Source of the DNA: Ostrinia nubilalis
Taxonomy: Eukaryota > Arthropoda > Insecta > Lepidoptera > Crambidae
Reading direction: 5' to 3'
Length of the DNA: 64,000 nucleotides
NCBI RefSeq assembly: GCF_963855985.1
Contig: NC_087090.1
Location: 11,530,501 to 11,594,500, forward strand
Part shown: positions 22,197-35,100 of the stretch, piece after piece
How positions within the stretch are numbered: the stretch's first letter is position 1
Layout of the letters: every line of letters begins with the position of its first letter
Position numbers and translations under genes: made by a program
The notes under the pieces: model-generated
What the model was told of the DNA's origin: nothing
What the model saw: only the letters and a program-made list of their open reading frames with translations
Database searches by the model: none

Positions 22197-25100
22197 GGGC
22201 ATATATCAACTAAAATTTTATGGTAAGCTATTGTTTTTTACTACGAGTCAAGACTACGAGTATTATTGTTTAAGTTAAAAACTTAATAAAACTATAGCCA
22301 AATCTAAGCAAACTAAAAGACATAAAAGTTTTTTCACAAAAGTTTTTGACAAATTGATTTAGCAGGTGCAAAATTTGGCAACATTGAGGCGTGAAAAGTT
22401 ATTACGCGATAAAATCTCGCATTTTGCCTATAACTCCGAGCCGGGTGTTCGGAACCGTTACAGTTCATGTTCAACAATAGAGCTCGCGCCGAAAAAAATC
22501 CTGATTCAAACTGTGGAGCAGATCACCTGCACGTGTACATCTGGGCGACGGCGACCCCGTGACGTCATCAGATCATCGCTGACGATTGTCATATGCCTGC
22601 TTACGACACATCGCTTCATGTAAAATATACTTACCCATACTAATGGTGTTATGAAAGAGCGTGGAAATTAGAAGAAAGTGGTCGACCATACCGCTGTCTT
22701 AATTAGGCATCTACACTGTAACATTTGCGCATAATGTTGATTTCTATTGTCTGAAACATTTTAGAACAAATTAATTAATTAGGCCATGAGCTTGTTTATG
22801 GAAAGCATTTTTTGCGTATCTAATCAGTTTTAATGTATTTTTGTTTCAATTACCATGCAACACGTAAACCATGAAGAGCACTGTCAATTAATTAGGTTTC
22901 GATGTTTGTGCGTGACCATGTGTAAAGATACAGTGCAGTATAGGGTGTTGGTAGAGTTACTCGTTACTTTATGCTAGAAGATATAAGGATGAAAGTGGTG
23001 GATTAACTTTGCTTCTGACTGTACCGCGTACCTGTGAGCCGGCGGGTGCGAGCGATTAGCCACGCTCATCACGTCACTGCCCCGACCACCCCTTCGATCT
23101 CCCACCGCAATCAATTTGTTTTCATTAACCAACTCCTATTTACATCAACTAATGACGTTAAGATGATTCTTTACAATTTCATTATATCTAAATTAAACGA
23201 ATACAGATAAAAACAACAAAATTAACAAATATTTTTTTTATTAAAACATTTTCATTAGTTGGAATTTGAACAATCAAAGGTTGGAATGTTAACGGTCTCA
23301 CGTCGCTACACGATTCGGAGTTATTTTAAAGGACAATGTTCCCGCTATAAATGTAACAGAAACCATTAACTAAAACTACTTCCTTTGAAGATTAAAGAGT
23401 TACGTATCGAAATCGTTTAAACATTATAGGTTTGTATTGTACAGTGCGTTGTGTTAACTTAACCCATTATTACATTTTTGATCCCCTCATTAGGGAACAA
23501 TTGGGGATTTGAATAATAAATAAATAAAAATATTCTCATGAACTTAAAGAGTTCGGAATCGTTTCACTTGAAGTTCACAGGGGAGAGCGATTTGGAGGTA
23601 CCAATTGACAAAACAAGTTGGTATTAAAGCAAATTGCACCCATTATGCGGAACCAAACTCGACGCCGTAAGGTAATTACTGCGGGTCGACCTAACTCTTC
23701 CACGTATTGGAATGCCTTAGTGTTTTTTGAAATCACAATATAATTATATTTAACACCCCGCAATTTTTATTCACTGAAGGTACCAAACATAACTGTAACA
23801 CGAGAGCGTTAATAAACTTTAAAATACTTATACCTCATTATAATAATACAAAGATGTTGTTTGTTACTTCCAAATTATGATTGTTATTTGGTGTTCTGAC
23901 GTTCTTAAAAATAATTTATATTGCACATTACGTTCAATATCAATTGAAAATCCGCTCCACTTAAAGAAAACAAATGATCAGAACTTGTATCAATTATAAT
24001 GAATTCTTGGTCGAGCACAAATGGCTATTACCCGGTTCTTTGTCAAATAAGATAAGAGGCGAGCTTTGCGACGGTAAATAAAAGATAGAAAGTGGCTTTA
24101 TTTTAGTACCAGAATAGAATCTGAGGCGAAGTGCACCGCCGGTGCATTGTGGCACGTAGTTAAGTTACCTCTATATTCCATTCCATTTTTGCACTTTTAT
24201 ACTATGGAACACTACTATAAAATACAATTTATTGAGCAATTGTTGATAATTCGGATGTTTATTCATACATGTTCACATAACTACAAGTCTGCTACGTAAT
24301 TTTTTTTTCGTAGCATAGCTACGAATTACCGCTTACACGTAAAGTAAAACATCCTATTTTCATTTAAAGCTTATTTTATGACTTAATTAAGGGTAAAAAA
24401 AACGGAGATTGGGTTACCAATTTACATTATCCGATTTTGGTTCCTACCTAATCGTACATATCCTTAATTTTATACAACGTGCTAATAAAACAGTTACATT
24501 ATGCTGTTGTTAGTTTCGAACGCCATATAAGTACCTACTTTCTTTATAAACAATGAATCGTTGTTATTACGATTGAGGTATTTGCGCAGCGTGTGTCAAG
24601 TTAAGTGAATCTTCGTTGCGCAGGCGGCGCGATAAAGCGGCGCGCATGCGCTAAGTGCGCCGATAGCGCTGACGAATCAATCCCGCCGCCCACGCACTCT
24701 GTCGCCGCCGCGCCGCCGTCGCTGTCTTCTACCAACACCCTGGATTTCCTTAACAATCTAATTTAAAATAATACGCGAGAGAACCGGTACGTATCACAGC
24801 AGCTATTTATTTATTTGCTTACTCGAACGCTGTGATGGCTTGAGTTAATAGAATAGATTGTGTTTGCCCCCAGATCTATAGAGATGTATGGCTATTACCT
24901 ACTGTAAATACGTTGCTGATTAGCTACATTTAGTTAAGTTTATTGGGAAAGCTTTTTTATAGTAAGTACTTTAAAAGTGCATATGTGCGGAAATAAATAA
25001 ACACAAATATAATTCTCTTTTAATTTTCCACTGTTATGATTTATCATTTATTATACAAACTTAGAGGAACCCATTTCTACCAGCTTACTCGCATTAGGCA

Positions 25101-25564
25101 AATAATCAAACCTTCAGAGGAAGAATGCTATTCCCTGAACACCAAACTTAATTAAAACAATCGCAATTCCGAGTCTAATAAGTATAATCTCGAATTCGCC
25201 ATAATAATTATCTGCCTTTAAGTGATTCTTTTAACTCCTGTTTTGCGCACACAAAAGAGAAATGCAAGCGAGATTACATGTTAAATGCGCTTATGGGCGC
25301 AAAGGAGCCGCCGGCTAGGGCTGCTATCTAGCATTTAGACACATCGTCTAGTTAGCTGGTGAAAGCTGTTAAAGTGTTGTTCATGGACTACCTATCTTCC
25401 AGGTTTGTCATCATCAAAACACCATACAAAAGCCAGCAGCCTGTTTTGGTGATAAAGGTATCGAACTACAATACCATAACTGCTGCAGCAAATCTCGTTA
25501 AAGTGTTAACACCGTCTTGAAGTTTTACACAATTTGTTTTGTTACATATCTGAAGTCTTGGGCG
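22197..25564. other. Gene-poor stretch with GC-rich islets
   Basis: Islets lie at about 22440-22570, 23025-23110, 24590-24725 (strongest, with GCGCAGGCGGCGCG and a perfect GCGCATGCGC) and 25295-25335. A short hairpin, TTCGTAGC / GCTACGAA with a 3-nt loop, lies at about 24308-24326. No coding exon recognised. Confidence 0.4.
24642..24651. promoter_or_regulatory. NRF1-type palindrome GCGCATGCGC
   Basis: A perfect GCGCATGCGC lies within the islet 24590-24725, 20 bases after a related TGCGCAGGCGGCGC word. The palindrome is the known consensus half-site pair of NRF1 (Erect wing in flies), usually found in promoters. No transcript can be assigned to it here. Confidence 0.4.
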
Positions 25565-25573
25565 TTTATGGTA

Positions 25574-25698
25574 AGTCATCATCATCATCATTTCAGCCAC
25601 AAGACGTCCACTGCTGAACATACATAGGCCTCGCCCAAGGACTTCCACATCGCACGGTTTGGTAGCGGCCTGCATCCTGCGCCTTCCTGCTACCTTTA
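25574..25698 (-). mobile_element. 5'-truncated LINE tail with 9-bp target duplication
   Basis: TCATCATCATCATCATTTCA, then GCCACAAGACGTCCACTGCTG and GGTAGCGGCCTGCATCCTGC, is the reverse strand of the fragment found at 38201-38310. On the minus strand it reads as the very end of a LINE ORF2 (GRGLCMFSSGRLVAEMMMMM) followed by the ATG-repeat tail. TTTATGGTA flanks it exactly (25565-25573 and 25699-25707). It is too short to assign to a LINE clade with certainty. Confidence 0.8.
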
Positions 25699-25707
25699 TT
25701 TATGGTA

Positions 25708-28700
25708 TGTACGTATTTATTAAATGTATGCATGCATATCTGTATACGTATAAATATAGTCGCTGTAGTAACAAGATTTTCTAAGGAGCTTTCTACGTAT
25801 ATTTGTAACTTTAAAACTTTTTGTATTATTGTGGTCGAATTTAGAGGAGAATAGTGCATATCCTCGTTAAAAATTAAATGTTAGCCCTAGTGCTGAGCGA
25901 GCGTAGGAGCCTAATGCAGTGTCTATGTACAAGAGAGCCGGCGGCTATCGCAGCCCGCGCCGATACTCGCGCGGAATTACAATCGATTACCCTTATCCAC
26001 CGTGCTTTTAAGAGCCTTCTTAATCAGGAAAGGACAATCACCATTTTCAGTATGCGCACCTGACTTTCCAAAATGTCTAACATTGTTTTATTTTGGGAGA
26101 TAAATTACTATCCTAAACAAAACAATATTGTTCTATCTAACAATAATTAATTTACTAAAAATACTTGATCGTGATTCGTTAGGATTGTGTGGATTATGTT
26201 ATTAATTAGTGAGACTAGTCCTAGCTCTACAAGTAGTAGAGGCACGTGATGGTCAGTGCCTATTTTTGGAAAAGTCTGCCAATAAGAATTTTTTGATCCA
26301 ATAGGTTTTTGCTCGTCGGAGTTATTGTCTCTACCTACATATTGGCTCTACATTCCTTGGTACAATTGTAAAATTGTTTCTTTGTGGATAATGGAAATTT
26401 TTTGTCGTTTACAGAACACATCAAGTCAACAGGATCTACTTCTGCCTTAATTTGATTATTATCATTGAAATAGTGACCTTTGCTCAGTATTAATTTGACT
26501 GATCGAAACAATCATCAAGTCTAACTTATATGGCAATGTATTGTCTGCACCTACTTTGTAAAATCTATTAACACCTAGGCGTTAAGACAATTGCAATACT
26601 TATAAGAGGCTCTCCAATAAGACACGGTTTCACAACAAACTATTGTGCAGATAGTGCTACGTATTCATTAATTGAAAACTGATTGTAACACGGTGTGTGG
26701 CAACACCGCCAGCAAGCCACAATTATCTCGTCACAGTTCCGAGATCAATCAAACCATATCACGTTATGTGGGTCATTAATTACTGTAAACAGTAATTACT
26801 TTAATTATTCCTGACAGTCTTTGTGTAAAGTCGTGAAGTCGCAGCACGCCGCCGAAGGTCGCAGTAGGTTGCAATAAAGACGACTCGAGAAAGGTGATCG
26901 TTTTGCCCCTGTCAAACGATCTTGCCAGTGTCAGCGAGAAATACCTTTATTGTTGCGAAATTAATAATAGAGATCTAAGCAATCTTCACAGAAAATATTA
27001 TGGTCAAATAGCTTAAAAGAAGTAATTTGTAACGGCTGCATTGCATAGTGTTTTATAGGAATAATTAAAGCTTTGGGTCATAAGTTTATAACACAGTGAT
27101 ATAACAAAATAAGCATCTATAGACAGCCCTTTTCAGAGAGCTGCTGTATCCTAAAACAGAAACATTTTGAGTTGTTAAACATAATGTTTAAAATTAGATT
27201 CCATTATAACCAATAATTGAGCAACTCCACGCTCACAATCATAGTTATCCGAAACCATACCTCATTTTATGGGGTAATGCTCGGTTGTTAAGGTTTTTTA
27301 ATGGGGCTTTTTTGTTTTAGCGAGTAAACGCTAAATTGCTACCTTGTGATAATAGTCACCTGGGGATAGAATAACATAACAAGGTGTGAATTTTCGTGGT
27401 TTCTTACGTAAACTGCGGTCTTGTAAGATTTATGTGCGGTTTCGGTGATTCCAAAGGAGTGTTATTTTTTATTCGATACACCTTCATTCATGTTGGTGTT
27501 TTGTGCAAGAAATTCGTATTATTTAAGTATATTCCAGAATGATGTAGGTAATTTTTGGGACTGTAATGATAAGAGTGCTTAAATTATTTCGAAAAAGTTC
27601 TACTATGCCCAAGTGACACTATTTAATTAGTTAGTTTCTAAAAACAAGTGCGTACCTATACTCGTACCTACTTAAAATAAAAAATAATTTTAATTTTGCC
27701 ATTTATAATTTTTAAATTTATGCAAAAATTGGTATTACCTATTAGTTAGCGAAGTAAACAAATTGTTTTCTGTAATAGAACTAGGTTTTTAAATTGCATG
27801 ATTTCTGAAAGCGACAAAGCTCTTATGCTGTGACCGAGTCATTGCTTTTTTCAGAAAGGCTCTACGAACTGAAGATTAGAGAAAGCGATCAGCAGCAAGT
27901 CTAGAAACCTTACTCCCACCCAGTTAGTTTCGCCACTGGGCGCTAAACGCGGGCAGATTAGTCAAACATATTCTACGTTGCTTTATTAGACTTTACCAAG
28001 GGGTACCGGTTCACACTATCGTCTAACCCTCATCTGCAGCTACTTATATCTCGACTTTGTACCTAAATCCTATATTTCGAACAAGTCTATTTCAGATAGA
28101 CATATCGGCACGGGTGCATGCTTAGAAAACCTTAAGGATGTAAAAATTTTCTGGATAAGAAGAAATATTCGTCATTTAAAAAAGCCATGTTGTTTGTTAC
28201 TGAAAGAAAACTTGTATTATTTTTGTGGTTTCAGATCTGCTGAGAAACTTTTGTGCCAGTTGTCTGAGTTCGCCCTGTGACAAATGCTTTTCGTGGTAAG
28301 AACTCTAGAAAATTATCAACAGTACAGTTTCAGTTAGTCGTGTGGTTCCCCAGGCGAGCTCTACTGGTCTGGTGACTTGAATATAGAGCAGAACGGGGTG
28401 TCGAGGGCCGGCGGCGTGCGTGCCCCGTGAGCTGTCAGCCGTACCATCAGGTGATCTCCGACTCTCCGTGACTCAACGGTTACTAACGAACCGGTGCGGC
28501 GCGTGCTTCATTGTGCCGCATTATCTATCATTATCTCGCTTAGCCTACATACGGACGTATTCAATAACGCATGTAGCAATATGAAACGTAAAACACTAAA
28601 CTTTTAATAAAGAGAATGATTACCGAAACTTGAATTGAACCAGATTAATGCGTTGTGCAATTTCAACCTCTTTGTCATGAATGCTTATTGCGATTATGTA

Positions 28701-30432
28701 CGTAATAGGTATTGTCAGTGTTAGATTAATAATTCGCATATTCAGTTCGGTAACTGTCGATTTATGATTAATGAACCAGTATCTTGATACCTATCATATT
28801 GTTCTGCTTGATTATGAAAAGGTATGTGAGGTGATCACAGCGGATAAAGACGATTCCTTCAGGGAAAGCTCTCTCAGAAATAATAACGTTGCCTAGATGT
28901 TAAACAACATACCTACAGTACTATTGGCAATATGGTCTAAAATAAACAGTTTACTTTTTTCGAACGACTTTAACGCGCTTTATACGATTTAAATCTTTTT
29001 ACCTGAAAAAAATAAAAATATTAACAATAAAACTTTCATAGCTTTGACATAAACATACAACATCCATCCGCAGCTTAGCCACTTTAGCCATTAAAACGTA
29101 AAAGAGGGACAGAGTTATAACTTTCGCATAAAATATTAGTATCGATTACAGAGTCATCACACAACGGCACTTTGAGAAAGATATTATATAATTTATGCAA
29201 GTAAGTAATTTTATTTAATCTTTATAGTTCCTTTAATTATAGACTTGAACTGGCAAACAGTTAGACAATTCAATGGGAAGAGTTTGTAATTACTTAACGG
29301 GCTTTTGTCTAGAGAAAGTCGTAAACAGGTGCTGATGTTGCGATGCTGCAGTGATGCGGTGTGATTGCAAGTCGCTGCTGCCAATAGCGCACTCACCTCA
29401 CATAAAGCTTGTTTTACGCTGGTTCAACTTCAACATAAACCCGGGGTTATTAAATTGTAAGATGTAAATATAAATTGGTTAATATGAGAATACTAATCAC
29501 TTGAAAGTATATGATAGCGATAGAGTTCAAACATTGCAGATTTTTATACTTGGAACAAACTGTTGTCAACTTACCTTCTGAAGTCTCATGTAGGCTGCAT
29601 TCAGTAGTTACTTTGTACTCGTAGGTTTATGTTTTGAGTATCATCAATCAATCGCAACATGGATGATTTAAAAATAATCGTTTTATGGTATGTAGGTACT
29701 CACTTATACATTTTAGATGCGATGATGTAGAGATTTAATGAACCAAAATAGCCTAAGTAGGTATGCATTAGAGTTATTCACGCAAGCGCGATATCGTCGC
29801 GCATGTGCACGCCACTAGCGCACGCACACAGTCTGAGCGAGATCCGTAGCAGGTGAAAATAAATCACTGACAGATTAGACGCACTCGCCGTGGCTCGGGC
29901 TAAACGTTTACGGGCCATGATTAATTCCATTAGGTCCACCTCATGATACTTATCGATAGTTATTACGTTTCATTAGCGTTGTAAACTATCTCTACCGTCA
30001 AAGCGATCAATCAAGGTGTTAAGTAGAATCACCGGCGTTTTCGGACTCAAAGTGGCGATCGCGTCTATTTATTAAGGTGCCGATCGATCCATAACACCTG
30101 CCATCGATATCCAATCATAACATATTCTATGAGGTGCCAGCGCATTCATCGGGCCTTTAAATCATCGCTTTACTTACAGGGTGTTCTTTTAATGTTTAAA
30201 CGTCAGCCATTAAAGAGCTGTTAATAGAGTCGTGCGGCTATTCATCATTTTAATGTTCCTCGAAGAAAATGCAAAATATACTAAGTATTAGGTAGTTTAT
30301 ATGTATTTACTGTAGAGTATTACGGGCCTTGTGATTAGAAATGTTTATTATGATTGAGGTTTGATGAATTAATGTGTCATTATAAGTGATGACTGGGATA
30401 AAAGCTAATTAAAAACCTTAGCCGAGCTATGT
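25708..30432. other. Gene-poor stretch with GC-rich islets
   Basis: Islets lie at 25925-25980, 26835-26935, 28355-28520 (contains CTGTCAGC at 28432-28439) and 29785-29930 (listed separately). A palindrome TAATTACTGT-AA-ACAGTAATTA lies at 26777-26798. Other sequence is AT-rich. No exon, RNA gene or mobile element recognised. Confidence 0.4.
29862..29930. promoter_or_regulatory. Candidate cis-regulatory islet, second copy of a motif set
   Basis: ATCACTGACAGATTAGACGC (about 29863-29882) contains CTGACAG and GATTAGA. TTACGGGCCAT lies at 29908-29918 and is followed by GATTAATTCC. The same three words occur together at 13629-13700, with the TALE-type word on the other strand. A TATCGATA octamer lies just downstream at 29951-29958. 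A shared function is inferred only. Confidence 0.35.
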
Positions 30433-30440
30433 ACGAGTAT

Positions 30441-32129
30441 TAGGGTGTCCCTTATATGGCCGAAAAAAAATTTTTTTTAGATATTGTAATGCATACCCCC
30501 TATTTCTTTTCGTACTACTCAGACATACTTAAATACAAAATTTCATCTTCCTACGTCAACATTAACCCGTGCCGACCGAGCTCTGAAGATTTTGAAAAAT
30601 GCTGGTTTTACCCCTTTTATTTAGTAGCTAAATCAATTAAAATATTTAATTTTTAAAAAATATTTATAAAAAGAAGATAACATTACAGATCAGACAATAT
30701 ATTTTAACTTTGAGAGACCCTTTTTTACATTCTGGATACAGATTTCCACGCTCCTGAATATTGGCCTGATTTTTGCTACACTGTGCGTAGCAAAAATAGC
30801 TTTTGCTCTTCCTTTGCAGTGATCAAACCATGAAAATCTTGCATAAGCTTTATAGCTCCTTCAGCTGTATCATTAACTACCCCTAAAAAGCACTTTTTTG
30901 CCTTTAAATAGGCAACATCTTTATCTCATCTAGAAATGGGACTCTGGGGGAAATTCTTATCAATTTTCAATCGAGAAAATAAATTTATACTCTTGACAGA
31001 CACAAAATCACTCAATGGTTTTCCAGCAACAATAAATAAGGCAGAATTATTATCAATTAATTAAAAACAGGATGAAAAATTAGTACTAAGTCCTATTTAC
31101 CATAGAAATAATCGTACCTTCTTCAGATGGAATGTATCTCTTCCCAGAATCATACATACTCTCTCTTTGTACTTTTACTACAATATTGACGGTGTTTGTT
31201 CATTACCTTCATCATCAAAGAGTGATAAAACGGCAATTTCTTCTGACATGAAGTACCAAAGATGTTGACTAAACTTGCTTAGGGCTGCTTTGGAAATCAT
31301 TTTGTCAACACTCTCATATACCTTTTGGAAAGTGGATGTCAAGAGTTCTTTAAGGCTTTTATCAGAGCTGGTAAGCTGGTCGTGATGTCCTTGCGTTTGT
31401 ATAGAATCTTGCGTAGCAAGAGATGACGATAAACCTCCGAAAAAATTTGCTCTATTGTTTTATTTTTATTTATTTAATTTTCTTTGTCCTTGGACTTTCT
31501 ACTTTCTTAACTAACTTTTTGTGTAGACCTTAACACCCTGGACGCCTTGGTTTTATTTGCTTTTGTAAAAATATTTTATTTGTTTTTAAATACTCCTCAC
31601 CGCGGCGCTTATAAATCTTGATTTTTTTAAATATTTTTTTTTTGCAACTCCCTCCAAGCATGGTGAAGATCCGCAAGTTTTTTTTACACAGTTAGGCTCT
31701 GGTAGGAATGATAAGATTAGAGCTTTCAAATGAATGATAAGATTAGAGCTTTCAATAACATTTAATTAACTTCGAAAAATATGTTAAAAAATACTGCAAA
31801 AACTTGACGATTAACGGTAACTTTGTGCCTGTTATTTGATAAATTTACGTCCCCGACTAAGAAAATACTTTTTTTATTGCTTCTTAATTCCACAGCCATC
31901 TTCTAAATGTCAAACAATAGGTGTTAATCGCGAGATTAATTGAGAACAAATGATAAATACCGCGAATACGCACCGCTACTGCCGCGCAACATGTTTCGAT
32001 GCAAGTCGGCACGGGTTATCGTACTCCAAATAAGGTAAAAATTTATTTCCGAGTGTTTTAGAGGCAAACAAACAAAACTAAGACCTATGCGTTAGAAATT
32101 TAAAACTTTGAAAAATAAGGGACACCCTA
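30441..32129. mobile_element. Unclassified 1.69-kb DNA transposon with 8-bp target duplication
   Basis: The left end TAGGGTGTCCCTTAT is mirrored by ATAAGGGACACCCTA on the right. ACGAGTAT flanks both ends exactly (30433-30440 and 32130-32137). A second, subterminal inverted pair, AACCCGTGCCGAC (30564 on) and GTCGGCACGGGTT (about 32005-32017), sits about 120 bp in from each end. The interior is very AT-rich and carries a decayed minus-strand reading frame. An 8-bp duplication suits the hAT, P or Merlin superfamilies, but the terminus is not the usual hAT one and no catalytic domain is readable, so I leave it unclassified. Confidence 0.8.
31209..31439 (-). pseudogene. Decayed transposon protein fragment
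   Basis: On the minus strand an uninterrupted stretch of 77 codons includes SSDKSLKELLTSTFQKVYES, VDKMISKAALSKFSQHLWYF and MSEEIAVLSLFDDE. The pattern HLWY...SEE...LFDDE resembles a segment I recall from uncharacterised, transposon-associated proteins of insects and other animals, though I cannot name the family. A further stretch read from about 31600 leftward (KRRGEEYLKTNKIF) may be a later part of the same frame, out of order or rearranged. Stops occur between the pieces. The fragment belongs to the 30441-32129 element. Confidence 0.55.
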
Positions 32130-32137
32130 ACGAGTAT

Positions 32138-35100
32138 GTACTAATAAAATTCGATGAATTTGTTGTTAATAAAATCATGAGAGTTACTGGATTTTACAAT
32201 TTTTTTAAAATAGAGCTGCATGTATAATGAAATCCGAGTTTTCATCCATGGTGATGACGTGCTGATTTTGATGATAAGGATAAATAACAAAACAAAAACT
32301 ATGAAAATTCATAAAATAAAAGCACTGCACACTGTTACTACAGTGTGAACGATTAGATGAATTATAATACGTAAAACGTGCCAAGGAAATGCCTGAGATT
32401 TAACGTATCAACTTTATGTTGCAAAAAGTCAAATAATAACTACGTCAGCAAAAAGCTTCTTTATAAATTGAGACAGCGAAATGTTTTAAATGAAATTGAG
32501 CTCATTCGAGCTTAACATTTTACCGACCGTAGGTAGGTATATGCCAAAATGCTTTCTTAATCTACCTACTTAAACTAAAGCAAATGTATTTAATATTATG
32601 CAAATGCGTCGTGGCTTAAAAGTGTACATTGCAAAGAAGTCGATCGCGACAGGCCGCGCGTGACTCGATATGACAACGGGAGCGCACGGGCCGCTAGCCT
32701 TCTACAGCCTGATACCGTTCATATTTACAAACAAATATTAATTACTCAGCCAAAACATGCCACAATTAAATGTTGTGTTGTGAAGTGAATAAATGAATTG
32801 CATTGTAAATTGCAAATGGTTTAAATACGTATATCTAAGTATAGATCCATATACGTGAAAAGTCGAAGTAAGAACAAAAAATTTCTGGATTATTGCCTTA
32901 ATTTCAAGACTTTGTAGGGATTCTCAGTAGTGCTGTACCTAAACCATGTTTCGAATCTATTTTGTTTTCAATCACGTTAGGCATCGTCATTTGCAGTTTC
33001 CTGAAAAACGAAAAGTATAAAAATTCAATAATATAATTTATTACCTACTGTGTTAGAAATTATTGATGTCGCTAACAAGAGTCTCTACATTCTTACTTCG
33101 ATCATACTCGTAGATAGAATTCTAAAAGTTTGGTCCTGTTTGTTGATTCTATAAAGTATCCGCTTTCCTCAGGCATCCACTGTAAAAAGTTAAAAGCTCC
33201 GGGACAAGTCGCGAGTCGCGGCCGCTGTGACATTTGAAAGCATTACCGCGCAAATTATTGCTTCAGTATTAATCTGGATCCTCAACCTCCATTCGTGTAA
33301 ACGACGAACCGAAAACGTTAGTCACGATCGGAAGATTAATAATTTGTTTTTTATGCGATGTCGCCGAGATTACCGGGCGGGCTCGACGACGCGTTTTCAC
33401 AACGCGCGATGTATACCGGTGCAAATAAGGAGGCTAAGTTCACCATCACGACGTCGCTACTCAACTTTCGACTGCGGTCATCGATTAAAAATCACTTGCG
33501 ACAACATTGGATTGATCGATGTAGCCCTTGGCATTTGTGCGATATAACGGCACACCAACAATTAGATGACACAGATAGTTAGCGAGCTGCTGAATCGACG
33601 TGGTTTATTTGATTAAATGAATCTTAAAGTGCGACACAATTAGATTACTTTATGCTCTGACCTGAGACTAAGAATAGAAGGCAATCTCCGCAACTAAGCG
33701 AGTGGAATTAGCCGCGCGCATTTATCCAGATGCCTTTGAAACGGCTTTGCAGTAGCATTTTTTGTTGCATAAACAACCGTAAAACGAGTAGCTTCTTCTT
33801 AATAAGTTTACATGAGAACGGGTTAAGGCGACCGCACGTGGATAGCCGCGCGGTCGGCACATCAAAGCAAACACTCGTTTAAGCCAATTGTTGCGTGCCG
33901 GCGCGCGCGCAACTACAACGTGTAATTATACGGTTATAGGGCGCACCCCCGCTCAGCGCCCGGCCGCGGCTGGCCTGCCTCAAAAAACAACCATCTGTTG
34001 AACCACAATCGGGATAACGCCTGCTGGGTCAGTAATTGACCGCCGACATAGTGTTTTTAAATTGAAGTTTTTATGATATCCACAAATGGGTAAATATTAG
34101 AAATAGGTCAATAGACAATTTAGGCGTTTTAATTGAGTCAGAGTTGTCGATTAATCACGCTGTATGTGTTTTGATGACATTATTAGCGCTGATAAATGTA
34201 GCTATTCTATTTATCTTAGATGGCCGTAAATAAAAATGTTACTGCCACTCAATTTTTTCTGCAAGTAGGCATTACCTGCAATGCAAGTTATGTAAGAAGG
34301 TTAATATGAAATGTAGTAAAATCGATTTATGTTTAAGTAAACACATCTTTTATATCAGTAGTTAATACCTAGGAGCTAAATTCATTTTTTGTTTGTTACT
34401 TTCTTTAATAATTATTAACAAACAATCAATTCCTAAAATCAATAAACTCTGAATTCATTCCAATTATTAAGGAAGCAAAGAAAACTCTAATTAATTAATT
34501 TGTTTTTAAGTCCAATAAAAACAATCCGTAGTCAATTAACTTTTTGTTTCCAAATCCGTTATGGTAGAGTCTGCGGTCGTGTTTTTGGGACAAAAAGTTG
34601 CTGCTGTTTCTGTATCATATTAATATTTTAATAGTATAATTTAAATCAATTTCCGCCGCATCGCCTAACCCTTTTAGTCAGGGCGTTACAAGCATTTATA
34701 TTATAATAGTGTGTAATCGGCTGGTGGATCTATCAGCCGCGCCACCTGTGATTCCGAGGTGATTTCTGACCGTCATTCATGACTCATGACGAACCGTGTA
34801 AATTATGAAATAGTATTTTGGACGGTTATTAAAGTACAATGTTCGAATATAACGCGCGTGGTAATGATGATCTAAAGAAGGAAAACTCATACCAAAGAAT
34901 ATATGCCTTCCATTTCGGTGAATTTCTTTTATTTGCCAAAAACTGACAACATCTTCTTACTGATCATCTAATATACTAGCTGTCAGCTGCCGTAAATAGT
35001 AATTGCTTACAAAGTAATTGACTATCACTAGCAGTCAGTACAATAACATTTTTAAACAGGATTAAGTATGTTGTAGTCATTTGTTTTTAGAAAACAGTTT

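Noticed and set aside
26777..26798. Palindrome TAATTACTGT-AA-ACAGTAATTA as a microRNA or paired-homeodomain site
   Set aside because: Too short for a microRNA precursor, and the spacing does not match the standard paired-homeodomain dimer site; kept only as a note in the block entry.
33227..33582. Overlapping open frames of 106 and 74 codons
   Set aside because: Two different frames over the same GC-rich islet; translations are arginine/serine-rich and random-looking.
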